Part shown: piece by piece, positions 42,541 through 50,597 of the stretch
Position numbering within the stretch: the first letter of the stretch is position 1
How the letters are laid out: each line of letters opens with the position of its first letter
Assembly: GCF_002091755.1 (NCBI RefSeq)
Contig: NZ_BDAI01000002.1
Coordinates: 124,001-188,000, forward strand
DNA: 64,000 nucleotides
Direction: 5' to 3'
Origin: Pseudomonas nitroreducens NBRC 12694
GTDB taxonomy: Bacteria; Pseudomonadota; Gammaproteobacteria; Pseudomonadales; Pseudomonadaceae
Made by a program: the position numbers and the translations under genes
Notes under the pieces: generated by a model
Told to the model about the DNA's origin: nothing
The model's database searches: none
The model's input: only the letters and a program-made list of their open reading frames with translations

Positions 42541-43767
42541 TTACTCAGCCAGTTCCTTGCGTAGGTCCGCCACCTGGCTGGCGGTCACCGGTGTCGCCGC
42601 GTTGCCCCAGGTGTTGCGCACGTAGGTCAGCACCTTGGCGACCTTGTCGTCGTCGAGGTTCCAGGCGAACGAGGGCATGGCCGGCGCCGTCGGGGCGGCG
42701 TCGGTGCTTCCGGCGCGGCTGCCGGCCAGCACCACGCGGATCAGCGAGGTGGGGTCGTCGTTGTTGACCAGGGGGGCGGCGGCCAGGGTCGGGAACAGGT
42801 TCTTCACGCCCTGGCCGTTGCTCACATGGCAGGCGGAGCAGCGGTCCGCGTAGATCGCCTTGCCTGCCACCATGGCGGCGTCGTCCGCCGCCACGGGTGG
42901 GGGAGCGGGCTTGCCGGGGACGCCATCCTTGAGATACACGGCGACCGCCATCAGGTCTTCGTCGCTCCAGTGCTGGGTGGAGTTCTCCACCGCTTCGGCC
43001 ATCGGGCCGGAGGCGATGTCGAAGCGGTTGGCGCCGGTTTTCAGGTACTGCACCAGGTCCTGGGTGCTCCACTGGCCGATGCCGCTGTGCGGGTTGGCGG
43101 TGATGTCCGGGGCGACCCAGCCCTGCAGGTTGGCGCCGGCGAGGAAGCGCTTGTTGTCGTCACCGCCGAGCAGGTTCTTCGGTGTGTGGCAGGTGCCGCA
43201 ATGGCCGAGCCCCTCCACCAGGTACGCACCACGGTTCCATTGTGCCGACTTGTCTGGCTTGGGAACGAACTCGCCCTGGGTGAAGTTCAGCCAGTTCCAG
43301 CCGATCAGGCTGGTGCGCACGCTGAAGGGGAAGGGCAACGGGTTGGTTTCCACCGGGTTGTGCACCGGCTGCAAGGTCTGCAGGTAGGCCCAGAGCGCCC
43401 GGTTGTCCTCGCGGTGCACCTTGGTGTACGCGGTGAACGGCATGGCGCCGTACAGGCGTTTGCCGCCGCGACTGTGACCGGTGGACATTACTGCCTGGAA
43501 GTCCTCGAAGCTCCAGCGTCCCAGGCCGGTGTCCGGGTCCGGGGTGATGTTGGCACCGACCAGTTTGCCGAACGGTGTCTCGATGGCCACGCCGCCGGCG
43601 AACGGCGCGCCGCCGGGCAGGGTGTGGCAGGCGGTGCAGTCGCCGACGACGGCGAGATAGCGACCCTTTTCCACCAGGTTGTAGGAGTCCGCGCCCGTTC
43701 CTGCACTGGCTTGCTGCAGGTTCAGGCCCAGCAGGGCGAGGGTGCCGATGCGAAGGAGAGTCTTCAT
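42541..43767 (-). CDS. Triheme cytochrome c subunit of gluconate-type dehydrogenase
   Basis: This 408-residue periplasmic protein has a signal peptide and three haem c motifs: CTACH (44-48), CGTCH (about 190) and CSACH (about 312). It transfers electrons from the flavoprotein subunit to ubiquinone in membrane-bound gluconate 2-dehydrogenase and relatives. Its ATG overlaps the stop of the flavoprotein gene by 4 bp. It is the last gene of a three-gene operon. Confidence 0.9.
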   Translation of the reverse strand: MKTLLRIGTLALLGLNLQQASAGTGADSYNLVEKGRYLAVVGDCTACHTLPGGAPFAGGVAIETPFGKLVGANITPDPDTGLGRWSFEDFQAVMSTGHSRGGKRLYGAMPFTAYTKVHREDNRALWAYLQTLQPVHNPVETNPLPFPFSVRTSLIGWNWLNFTQGEFVPKPDKSAQWNRGAYLVEGLGHCGTCHTPKNLLGGDDNKRFLAGANLQGWVAPDITANPHSGIGQWSTQDLVQYLKTGANRFDIASGPMAEAVENSTQHWSDEDLMAVAVYLKDGVPGKPAPPPVAADDAAMVAGKAIYADRCSACHVSNGQGVKNLFPTLAAAPLVNNDDPTSLIRVVLAGSRAGSTDAAPTAPAMPSFAWNLDDDKVAKVLTYVRNTWGNAATPVTASQVADLRKELAE

Positions 43768-45527
43768 GCGCTGATCATCTCCCCGGGGCGTTTAAGGTAT
43801 AGCCTGCGGATCGCATCGGCGGCCTTGAAGGCCAGTGCGCCGACAGTGCCGGTAGGGTTGTAGCCGGGGTTCTGCGGGAAGGCCGAGGAGCCCACCACGA
43901 ACAGGTTGGGCACGCCCCAGACCTGCAGGTGCTTGTTCACCGAACTGTTCTTCGGATCGGCGCCCATGATGAAGCCGCCGACGATGTGCGAAGACTGGTA
44001 AGAGGTATTCGACCAGGGGCCCTTGCGCGGAGCCGGGACTATCTGCTGCGGGTTCATGCTGCGGGCGATCTCTGCCACCTTGTCGGTGCAGTACTGCGCC
44101 ATCCGCAGGTCGTTTTCCGGGAAGTCGAAGGTGATGCGCAGCAGCGGTCGACCGTGGGGGTCGTTGTAGTTGGGGTCCAGCGACAGGTAGTTGCTGCGCG
44201 TGGTGTAGCTGCTGGCCTCACAGCCGATGGACATGTTGCTCAGGTAGCTCTCTACAGTGGCTTTCTTCCATTGGGAGCCCCAGGCAGGCGTGCCGGGCGG
44301 AACCGGCCGCGAGTCGATGGGGGCGGCGCCGATCGGGGTCACTCGGGTGCTGCCGCCGCCGACGAAACCCAGGCCGGAGTGGTCGAAGTTGTCGTTGTTG
44401 AACTCGTCGATGCCCATGCCGATGGCGCCGCCACCGATGAAGGGATTGAAGTTCTTGTCCTTGAAGAACAGCTTGACGCTGTTGGCCGTCTGGTAGGCGA
44501 AGTTGCGCCCGGTGGTGCCGGTATTGGCGATCGGGTTGTAGGGTTCGCCGACGCCCGAAAGCAGCATCAGCCGCACGTTCTCGAAGATGAACGCGGCGAC
44601 CACCACGATGTCCGCCGGCTGTTCCCATTCCTCTCCGCTGGAGTCGACGTAGACGATACCGGTGGCACGGGAACCGCTGCTGTCCATGGTCACCTTGAGC
44701 ACTTCGGAGTTGGTCCTGGCGGTGAAGTTGGGTTTGCGGATCAGCGCCGGCAGGACGTTGACGATGGCGCTGGCCTTGGAATAGTTGGCGCAGCCGTAGT
44801 TGGTGCAGAAACCGCAGAAGGTGCAGGGCCCCATGGTCACGCCCAACTGGTTGGTGTAGCCCTGGGAGGCCAGTGCCGAGGGCACCGGGAAGGGTTTGTA
44901 GCCCAGGTTGCGCGCCGCTTCGGCGAACAGCGTCGGGGCGTAGGTCTGCGCGGTGGGCGGGTTGGGATACTCGCGCGAGCGCGCGCCCTCGAAAGGGTTG
45001 CCGCCTTCGACTATCTGCCCGCCCAGATTGCCGGCCTTGCCGGAAACGCCGGCGAGCCGCTCGAAGGCGTCGTAATGCGGCTCCATTTCCTCCCAGGTGG
45101 TGCCCCAGTCCTGCAGGGTCAGCTCGGCGGGCACTTCCTTGCCGTAGCGCTCCTTCAGGTGGCTGGCCAGGCGGAATTCCTCGGGCTGGAAGCGGAAGGT
45201 GATGCCGGCCCAGTGGTTGCCTGCGCCGCCGGTGCCGTTGCCGGGGTGGAACGAACCCCAGACGCGCATCGGCAGGGCGGTTTCCGACTCCTTGTTGCGC
45301 ATCGTGCAGGTGTTCTGCCGGGTGCGCAGCATCAGCTCCTGGCGGCGGTTGTAGCGCAGTTCGTCGGCGGCCGAGGCGAGGTTGAAGTCGCTGGCGGTGT
45401 CGCGCCAGGGGCCGCGTTCGAAGCCGATCACATCGAGGCCGGCGTCGGCCAGTTCGTGGGCGATGATGGAACCCGCCCAGCCGAGCCCGACAACCACGAC
45501 GTCGGTGGAAGGTAGTTTCTTGGCCAT
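43764..45527 (-). CDS. GMC-family flavoprotein subunit of gluconate-type dehydrogenase
   Basis: This 587-residue flavoprotein has the N-terminal FAD motif VVVGLGWAGSIIAHELADAG (11-30) and the GMC_oxred_C end (PGYNPTGTVGALAFKAADAI). It carries four closely spaced cysteines, C235, C238, C241 and C246 (CTFCGFCTNYGC), a pattern also seen in FAD-glucose dehydrogenase, where part of it binds an iron-sulfur cluster. Substrates of this family include gluconate, 2-ketogluconate and sorbitol, so gluconate is a best guess. It probably reaches the periplasm with the Tat-exported small subunit. Confidence 0.88.
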   Translation of the reverse strand: MAKKLPSTDVVVVGLGWAGSIIAHELADAGLDVIGFERGPWRDTASDFNLASAADELRYNRRQELMLRTRQNTCTMRNKESETALPMRVWGSFHPGNGTGGAGNHWAGITFRFQPEEFRLASHLKERYGKEVPAELTLQDWGTTWEEMEPHYDAFERLAGVSGKAGNLGGQIVEGGNPFEGARSREYPNPPTAQTYAPTLFAEAARNLGYKPFPVPSALASQGYTNQLGVTMGPCTFCGFCTNYGCANYSKASAIVNVLPALIRKPNFTARTNSEVLKVTMDSSGSRATGIVYVDSSGEEWEQPADIVVVAAFIFENVRLMLLSGVGEPYNPIANTGTTGRNFAYQTANSVKLFFKDKNFNPFIGGGAIGMGIDEFNNDNFDHSGLGFVGGGSTRVTPIGAAPIDSRPVPPGTPAWGSQWKKATVESYLSNMSIGCEASSYTTRSNYLSLDPNYNDPHGRPLLRITFDFPENDLRMAQYCTDKVAEIARSMNPQQIVPAPRKGPWSNTSYQSSHIVGGFIMGADPKNSSVNKHLQVWGVPNLFVVGSSAFPQNPGYNPTGTVGALAFKAADAIRRLYLKRPGEMISA

Positions 45528-45534
45528 GGCGTTG

Positions 45535-46281
45535 TTAACCCTTCTTGGTCCAGGCGGAGCTGCCGACGATGGAGAGCGGCACGAGATTCAGCTTCTGGTT
45601 GTGCAGGCCGATGTAGTCGCGGTAGTCGTAGCGCGCGCCGGGGAAGCCGAGCATCTTCCACGACACCATGTCGCGATTGCCGCCATAGATGGGGTCGGCG
45701 AAGAAGCCTTCCATGGTGTTGTCCAGCACCTGCTGGAAGAACGCCCTGGCGTCGATGCCGTCGAGGGTGATGGCGCCTTTTTCCAGGTCGGTCAGCACCT
45801 GGTCGCGCTGTTCGCCGGGCAGGGCGCTGAACGGCTTCTGGAACTTGCCCTGGCAGTACTTGCCCAGTGCGGCCAGGCCGATGCGATAGCGCTCGCGCGG
45901 CACCAGTGGCGACTGGTCGGCCTGCGCGGGGGTGCCCGGCGTGAAGGGCCCGGTCATGTACAGGCGGCCGAAGTCGCCGTAATCGCTCACCAGCTGGCGG
46001 TCGATGAACACCGCGCAACCGGCGTCCTTGCCGCTGACGCTCAGGTCATCGGCGGGAATCAGTTGCTCGACAATGGCCTCCACCTCGGTGGCTTCCTCGG
46101 CGGTGAAGAACTGCCAGCCGGGGCTGTCGTAGTGCAGCGGGCCGTTGTGGTCGAAGGGCAGCCATTTCGGCGTGCCGATCACGGTGGCGGCCTGGCTGCT
46201 GGCGGCTGCGCCGACGGCCAGGGAAGCGGCGGAGGACTTCAGCAGCTGGCGCCGGGTGAAGCCCTTGGAGTGTTCGGTCAT
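45535..46281 (-). CDS. Gluconate 2-dehydrogenase subunit 3 (Tat-exported small subunit)
   Basis: This 248-residue protein has a twin-arginine signal (TRRQLLKSSAASLAVGAAA, about 9-27) and the subunit 3 domain of gluconate 2-dehydrogenases. It chaperones the flavoprotein through the Tat system and stays in the complex. It is the first gene of the operon, 7 bp before the flavoprotein gene. The ATG is at 46279-46281. Confidence 0.88.
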   Translation of the reverse strand: MTEHSKGFTRRQLLKSSAASLAVGAAASSQAATVIGTPKWLPFDHNGPLHYDSPGWQFFTAEEATEVEAIVEQLIPADDLSVSGKDAGCAVFIDRQLVSDYGDFGRLYMTGPFTPGTPAQADQSPLVPRERYRIGLAALGKYCQGKFQKPFSALPGEQRDQVLTDLEKGAITLDGIDARAFFQQVLDNTMEGFFADPIYGGNRDMVSWKMLGFPGARYDYRDYIGLHNQKLNLVPLSIVGSSAWTKKG

Positions 46282-46676
46282 TTCGGCTCCTGAGGCAGCA
46301 CCCGTCCGCCCGTTATCGAGGTGGCAGGAACGGGTAGTGCCAGGTCAGTTCACGGTGATCTGCGCTCGCGGCAGGTGCCGGATGAGCGGAGCGAGGGTGC
46401 GAAGTCGTCCCATCGGGGCGCTGTGCAGATCGGCTGAACGGGTCCTTCGCCCAGGCGGAATCTGCGATTCGTCTTCTCCACGCGCGTTTTTAGACTAGAG
46501 GCCGTAACAGAATGTTGCAGGAATTTTCGCGGTAAATGTTTATTGCGTATATCGAGAAAGTCCGCAGCCTAGGCGGTCGGACGGGGCAGGAACGGACTCT
46601 TTGCGCGATGGGGTCCGGCGCGTTGCGGACCCCATCGCGGACGAATTCCGCTCCCATGATCATGCTGTCGTCCGGA
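46282..46676. other. Intergenic region upstream of the gluconate-type operon (395 bp)
   Basis: No gene was seen. It should contain the leftward promoter of the dehydrogenase operon, with AT-rich sequence at 46490-46555. It also contains a REP-like hairpin at 46586-46656. Confidence 0.55.
46586..46656. repeat. REP-type hairpin
   Basis: CGATGGGGTCCG (46607-46618) pairs perfectly with CGGACCCCATCG (46626-46637), flanked by the looser pair AACGGACT and ATTCCGCT. It is related to the other REP doublets in the window. Confidence 0.7.
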
Positions 46677-47435
46677 TCAGAGGAACATGCCGCCAGACGC
46701 CTCCACGCGCTGGCCGTTGATCCAGCGGCCGCCATCGGAGAGCAGGGCGGCAATCACCGCGCCGATATCGTCCGGCAGGCCGACGCGGCCCAGGGCGGTG
46801 TTGCTGGCAATCTGCTGGTTCAGTTGGGCGTTGTCGCGCACCACGCCGCCACCGAAGTCGGTCTCGATGGCGCCGGGGGCGAGGATGTTCACCGCGATGC
46901 CGCGAGCGCCGAGTTCCTTGGCCTGGTACTTGGTCAGGGTCTCCATCGCCCCCTTCATGGTCGCGTAGGCGGCGTAGCCGGGCAGGGAGAAACGCGTCAG
47001 GCCGCTGGAGACATTGAGGATGCGGCCGCCATCGGCGATCAGTGGCAGCAGCTTCTGGGTCAGGAAGAACGGGCCCTTGAGCTGGATGTTCATCAGCTGG
47101 TCGAACATCTCCTCGCTGGTCTCGGCGAAGCTGGCGTAGAGGCCGATGCCGGCGTTGTTCACCAGGAAGTCGAAGTTCTGACGGCCAAACGCCTCGCCCA
47201 GGGTGGCGCGGATCTGCTCGGCAAAGGCGGTAAAGCTGGCACTCTCCGCCACGTCCAGGTGCAGCATCACGGCGCGGCCGCCGTGCTGTTCGATCTCGGC
47301 GGCGACGGCCTGGGCTTCGTCGGCCTGGCTGCGGTAGGTGCCGATGATGTCGACGCCTGCGGCGGCGAGGTGCAGGGCGGCGTTGCGGCCAAGGCCACGG
47401 CTGGCGCCGGTGATGAGAGCGATCTTGCGGGTCAT
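46677..47435 (-). CDS. Short-chain dehydrogenase/reductase
   Basis: This 252-residue SDR has the cofactor motif TGASRGLGRNAAL (9-21), NNAG (about 92-95), the active-site Ser in NVSSGLTRF and the YxxxK pair in YATMK. The substrate is unknown. It is divergent from a LysR regulator 140 bp away, a frequent pairing in Pseudomonas. I chose ATG 47433-47435. Confidence 0.9.
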   Translation of the reverse strand: MTRKIALITGASRGLGRNAALHLAAAGVDIIGTYRSQADEAQAVAAEIEQHGGRAVMLHLDVAESASFTAFAEQIRATLGEAFGRQNFDFLVNNAGIGLYASFAETSEEMFDQLMNIQLKGPFFLTQKLLPLIADGGRILNVSSGLTRFSLPGYAAYATMKGAMETLTKYQAKELGARGIAVNILAPGAIETDFGGGVVRDNAQLNQQIASNTALGRVGLPDDIGAVIAALLSDGGRWINGQRVEASGGMFL

Positions 47436-47575
47436 GGCGAAGCTCCTTGTTTGCGGTAGCTGGCGGGTGGGGTTGAGGGATAGCTTATTGTTCGATTGAA
47501 TGGTGATAAACCGGCGGGAATCGGAAATACTGGTCGGCATGAACGAACAATGATCCGCGAACAACAGGCCTGCCC

Positions 47576-48499
47576 ATGATCCGCCCCGACCTCCTGCGTA
47601 CCTTCGTCCGCGTTACCGAACTGGCCAGCTTCACCCAGGCTGGCGAGCAACTCGGCCTGCCGCGCTCCACCGTCTCCGAGCACGTGCAGGCGCTGGAGGA
47701 GCTGCTGGGCACGCGCCTGCTGCAACGCACCACCCGGCGCGTCACCGCAACCCAGGACGGGCTGGTGCTCTACGAGCGCAGCAAGGACATGCTGGCCCAG
47801 CTGGACGAGTTGCAGGGCCTGTTCCGCCAGGACGACGAAGCCCTCGGGGGCCGTCTGCGGGTGGACATGCCGACGGTGATGGCGCGCAAGCTGGTAATGC
47901 CGCGCCTCGGCGAGTTCCTCGCGCGGCACCCGGCGCTGGAGCTGGAGGTGAGCTGCACCGACCGCCGTGTCGACCTGGTGCGCGAGGGCTTCGATTGCGT
48001 GGTGCGGGTCGGTGCGGTGAACGATCCGTCGGTGGTGGCGCGCACCCTCGGGCAGTTCCCGCAGGTGACCTGCGCCAGTCTGTCCTACCTTGCCGAGCGC
48101 GGCGTGCCGCAGTCGCTGGACGACCTGGCGGGGCACCAACTGATCCACTACGTGACGGTGCTGGGCGCGCGGCCGCCGGGCTTCGAGTACCTGCATCAGG
48201 GCGAGGTGCGCTACATACCGATGGGCGGAGCGCTGTCGGTGAACAACGCCGAGGCTTACGAAAGCGCGGCGATGGGTGGGCTGGGGATCATCCAGGTGCC
48301 CATTCATGGCGTGCTGGATGACCTGGAGGCGGGGCGTCTGGTGCAAGTGCTGGGGCACATTCCGTTGCCACCCATGGAAATCTCCCTGCTCTACGCTCAT
48401 CGTCGCCTGCCGCAGCGGGTACGGGCGTTCATGCAGTGGCTGACGCAGCTGCTGGGCGAGCCCGGTGTGCTGGGCACGCCCCTGGAGGCGAAGCCCTAG
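47576..48499 (+). CDS. LysR-family regulator, SDR-linked
   Basis: This 307-residue LysR protein has an N-terminal helix-turn-helix (LLRTFVRVTELASFTQAGEQL, RSTVSEHVQALEELL) and an effector domain of the CrgA-like branch. It is divergent from the SDR gene and probably regulates it. The last 4 bp overlap the convergent HD-domain gene. Confidence 0.88.
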   Translation: MIRPDLLRTFVRVTELASFTQAGEQLGLPRSTVSEHVQALEELLGTRLLQRTTRRVTATQDGLVLYERSKDMLAQLDELQGLFRQDDEALGGRLRVDMPTVMARKLVMPRLGEFLARHPALELEVSCTDRRVDLVREGFDCVVRVGAVNDPSVVARTLGQFPQVTCASLSYLAERGVPQSLDDLAGHQLIHYVTVLGARPPGFEYLHQGEVRYIPMGGALSVNNAEAYESAAMGGLGIIQVPIHGVLDDLEAGRLVQVLGHIPLPPMEISLLYAHRRLPQRVRAFMQWLTQLLGEPGVLGTPLEAKP

Positions 48500-49137
48500 C
48501 TGGCCCAGTCGGAATTCAGGATCACTTCGCAGAAGTTGCCGCGCACGAAGTCCGCATCCTTCATGGCCAGCACGTCGGCCTTGACGTTGCCGAAGGTGGT
48601 TTCCGGCTTGGCTTTGATGCCGTCGTAGAAGGTTTGCAGGATGTCCTGCTTGAACTGCCCGCCGCGGGGGTGGGCGGCGACCACTGCGTCACGCTGGGCG
48701 TCGGGGAACTGGTCGTAGGCGATGCCCAGTACGTCCATTTCCACGCCGGCGGTGACCAGGGCGATCTCCGGCTTCATGTGCTGCGGAATGCCCGGCGTGG
48801 TATGCAGGGCTATGGCGGTCCACACGGTGTCGATATCACTTTCGGCGATGCCATGGCTGCGCAGGAACTGCGCCGCGCAGTCGGCGCCGTCCACTTCGAA
48901 GCGTTCGCACTGGCTGCAATAGCGCGGCATCAGGCCCATGTCGTGGAACATCGCGCCGGCGTAGAGCAGCTCGGCATCGAACTTCAGTTTCTTGCGCGCG
49001 CCGGTCAGCGCGCCCCAGTAATAGACGCGGGATGAGTGGTGGAACAGCAGCGGGGTGGCGTTGTCGCGGACCATCTCGGTGATGGCATTGGCGAGACTGC
49101 TGTCAGGGACTTTGACACCGTTCAGATCGAGGCTCAT
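48496..49137 (-). CDS. HD-domain protein, cyanamide-hydratase-like
   Basis: This 213-residue metal-dependent protein of the HD superfamily has H33/H34, the HD pair in FHDMG (65-66), ALHTTPG and a later Asp. The CERFEVDGADCAAQFLRSHGI segment resembles proteins annotated as cyanamide hydratase-like. The reaction is unproven. I chose ATG 49135-49137; an ATG 20 codons upstream is possible. It is divergent, across 290 bp, from the Rieske oxygenase operon, which may share its regulation. Confidence 0.78.
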   Translation of the reverse strand: MSLDLNGVKVPDSSLANAITEMVRDNATPLLFHHSSRVYYWGALTGARKKLKFDAELLYAGAMFHDMGLMPRYCSQCERFEVDGADCAAQFLRSHGIAESDIDTVWTAIALHTTPGIPQHMKPEIALVTAGVEMDVLGIAYDQFPDAQRDAVVAAHPRGGQFKQDILQTFYDGIKAKPETTFGNVKADVLAMKDADFVRGNFCEVILNSDWAS

Positions 49138-49427
49138 GGCGGGCTCCGGGGCAGGGTTTCCAGGGTGCGTCGCGGGCTGCGTCGCGGTCGGTTCCATTGG
49201 AAATCCACGGCCTTGTGCGGACAACGAGAGCGAGGGAGTGAATCCGGACAGCCGTCGTTCGTTTGCTGCCAATGGGGAGTCTTCAGGCGAACCGGTCTTG
49301 ATGCGTCTGACGGAAAACTTGTCGTTTTTCATCAAGAGCCGCCGCAGGCGTGCCCCTAGATTTGTCCTCGAACCGAGCCGCCGGACCATGAGCCGGCCAC
49401 GCCAGAAGAAGCCGAGGAGAGTCGAAC

Positions 49428-50594
49428 ATGTCGTCCATCGAGAGCCTGAAACTGCGTACTTCCATCGACGGCTGGGACCGCCAGGACCCGGAGCAGGCCT
49501 TCACCCTGCCGTCGCGCTATTTCTTCGACGAGGCGCTGTTCAAGGCCGAACGCGACAATATCTTCCTGCGCTCCTGGCACGTCGCCGGGCACCTGAGCGA
49601 GTTCGCGGAGGTTGGGCAGTACGTGGTCTGCGACCTGTTCGACCAGAGCATCGTCATCGCCCGCAGCCGCAGTGGGAACATCCGCGCCTTCCACAACGTC
49701 TGCCAACACCGCGGCAACCGCCTGCTGGAGGAGCGTCGCGGCAACACCGGCGGCATCGTGCGCTGCGCCTACCACTCCTGGTGCTACGAGATGGACGGCG
49801 CGCTGCGCAGTGCGCCGCGCTGCGAGCGCATCAAGAACTTCGACAAGGAAGAATTCGCCATCCCGCAGGTGCGCCTGGAGGAACTGGGCGGCTTCCTCTA
49901 CTTCAACCTCGACCCGAACGCACCGTCGCTGGCCGAGCTGTTCCCTGGCGCCGACGAGGAGATGCACCGGGTGTTCCCGAACCTCGCCGACATGCGCCTG
50001 ATCGAGGAGGCGGACGTGATCGTCCCGGCCAACTGGAAGGTGATCATGGACAACTCCATCGAGGGCTATCACTTCAAGCTCTCCGGGCCGTGCCACATCG
50101 ACCTCGCCAAGCTGATCGACTTCAAGGGCTACCGACTGACCAAGCGCGACAACTGGTGGACCTACATCGCCCCGGCGAATCTTGAGGCCGGCGAAGCCTA
50201 CGGCGTGAAACTGCGCAGCGACCTGAACCCCGACGAGTGCTTCTTCAACATCGGCCTGTGGCCGAACAACACCTTCTACACCTTCCCGTTTTCCGAGTTC
50301 CTCGGCACCTTCATCATGATTCCGCTGGACGCCGAGCGTTCGCTGCTGCGCTTTGGCTACTACTCGGCGAACGAGCAGACCGCCGAGGTGAGCAAGGCCT
50401 GCATGCGCTGGATGAACGAGGAGCTGGGACCCGAGGACATCTCCCTGAACATCAGCGTGCAGAAGGGCCTGCACTCCATGGGCTACGACCAGGGCCGCTA
50501 CATGATCGACGCCGAGCGCAGCAACGAGAGCGAGCACCTGGTGCACCACTTCCACCGCCTGGTGTTCCAGGGCATCCACGGCGCGCAGCGCTGA
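49428..50594 (+). CDS. Rieske non-haem iron oxygenase, alpha subunit
   Basis: This 388-residue oxygenase has a Rieske [2Fe-2S] site C92-x-H94 and C113-xx-H116. The mononuclear iron site is E212-xx-H215-x7-H223 in IEGYHFKLSGPCH, with a third ligand probably D337. A Glu at the bridging position is typical of quaternary-amine enzymes (CntA, GbcA, Stc2), whereas ring hydroxylases usually have Asp. The H-x7-H spacing is longer than the normal x4. No beta subunit or reductase gene is adjacent. A GMC oxidoreductase follows after 3 bp. Confidence 0.85.
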   Translation: MSSIESLKLRTSIDGWDRQDPEQAFTLPSRYFFDEALFKAERDNIFLRSWHVAGHLSEFAEVGQYVVCDLFDQSIVIARSRSGNIRAFHNVCQHRGNRLLEERRGNTGGIVRCAYHSWCYEMDGALRSAPRCERIKNFDKEEFAIPQVRLEELGGFLYFNLDPNAPSLAELFPGADEEMHRVFPNLADMRLIEEADVIVPANWKVIMDNSIEGYHFKLSGPCHIDLAKLIDFKGYRLTKRDNWWTYIAPANLEAGEAYGVKLRSDLNPDECFFNIGLWPNNTFYTFPFSEFLGTFIMIPLDAERSLLRFGYYSANEQTAEVSKACMRWMNEELGPEDISLNISVQKGLHSMGYDQGRYMIDAERSNESEHLVHHFHRLVFQGIHGAQR

Positions 50595-50597
50595 GGA

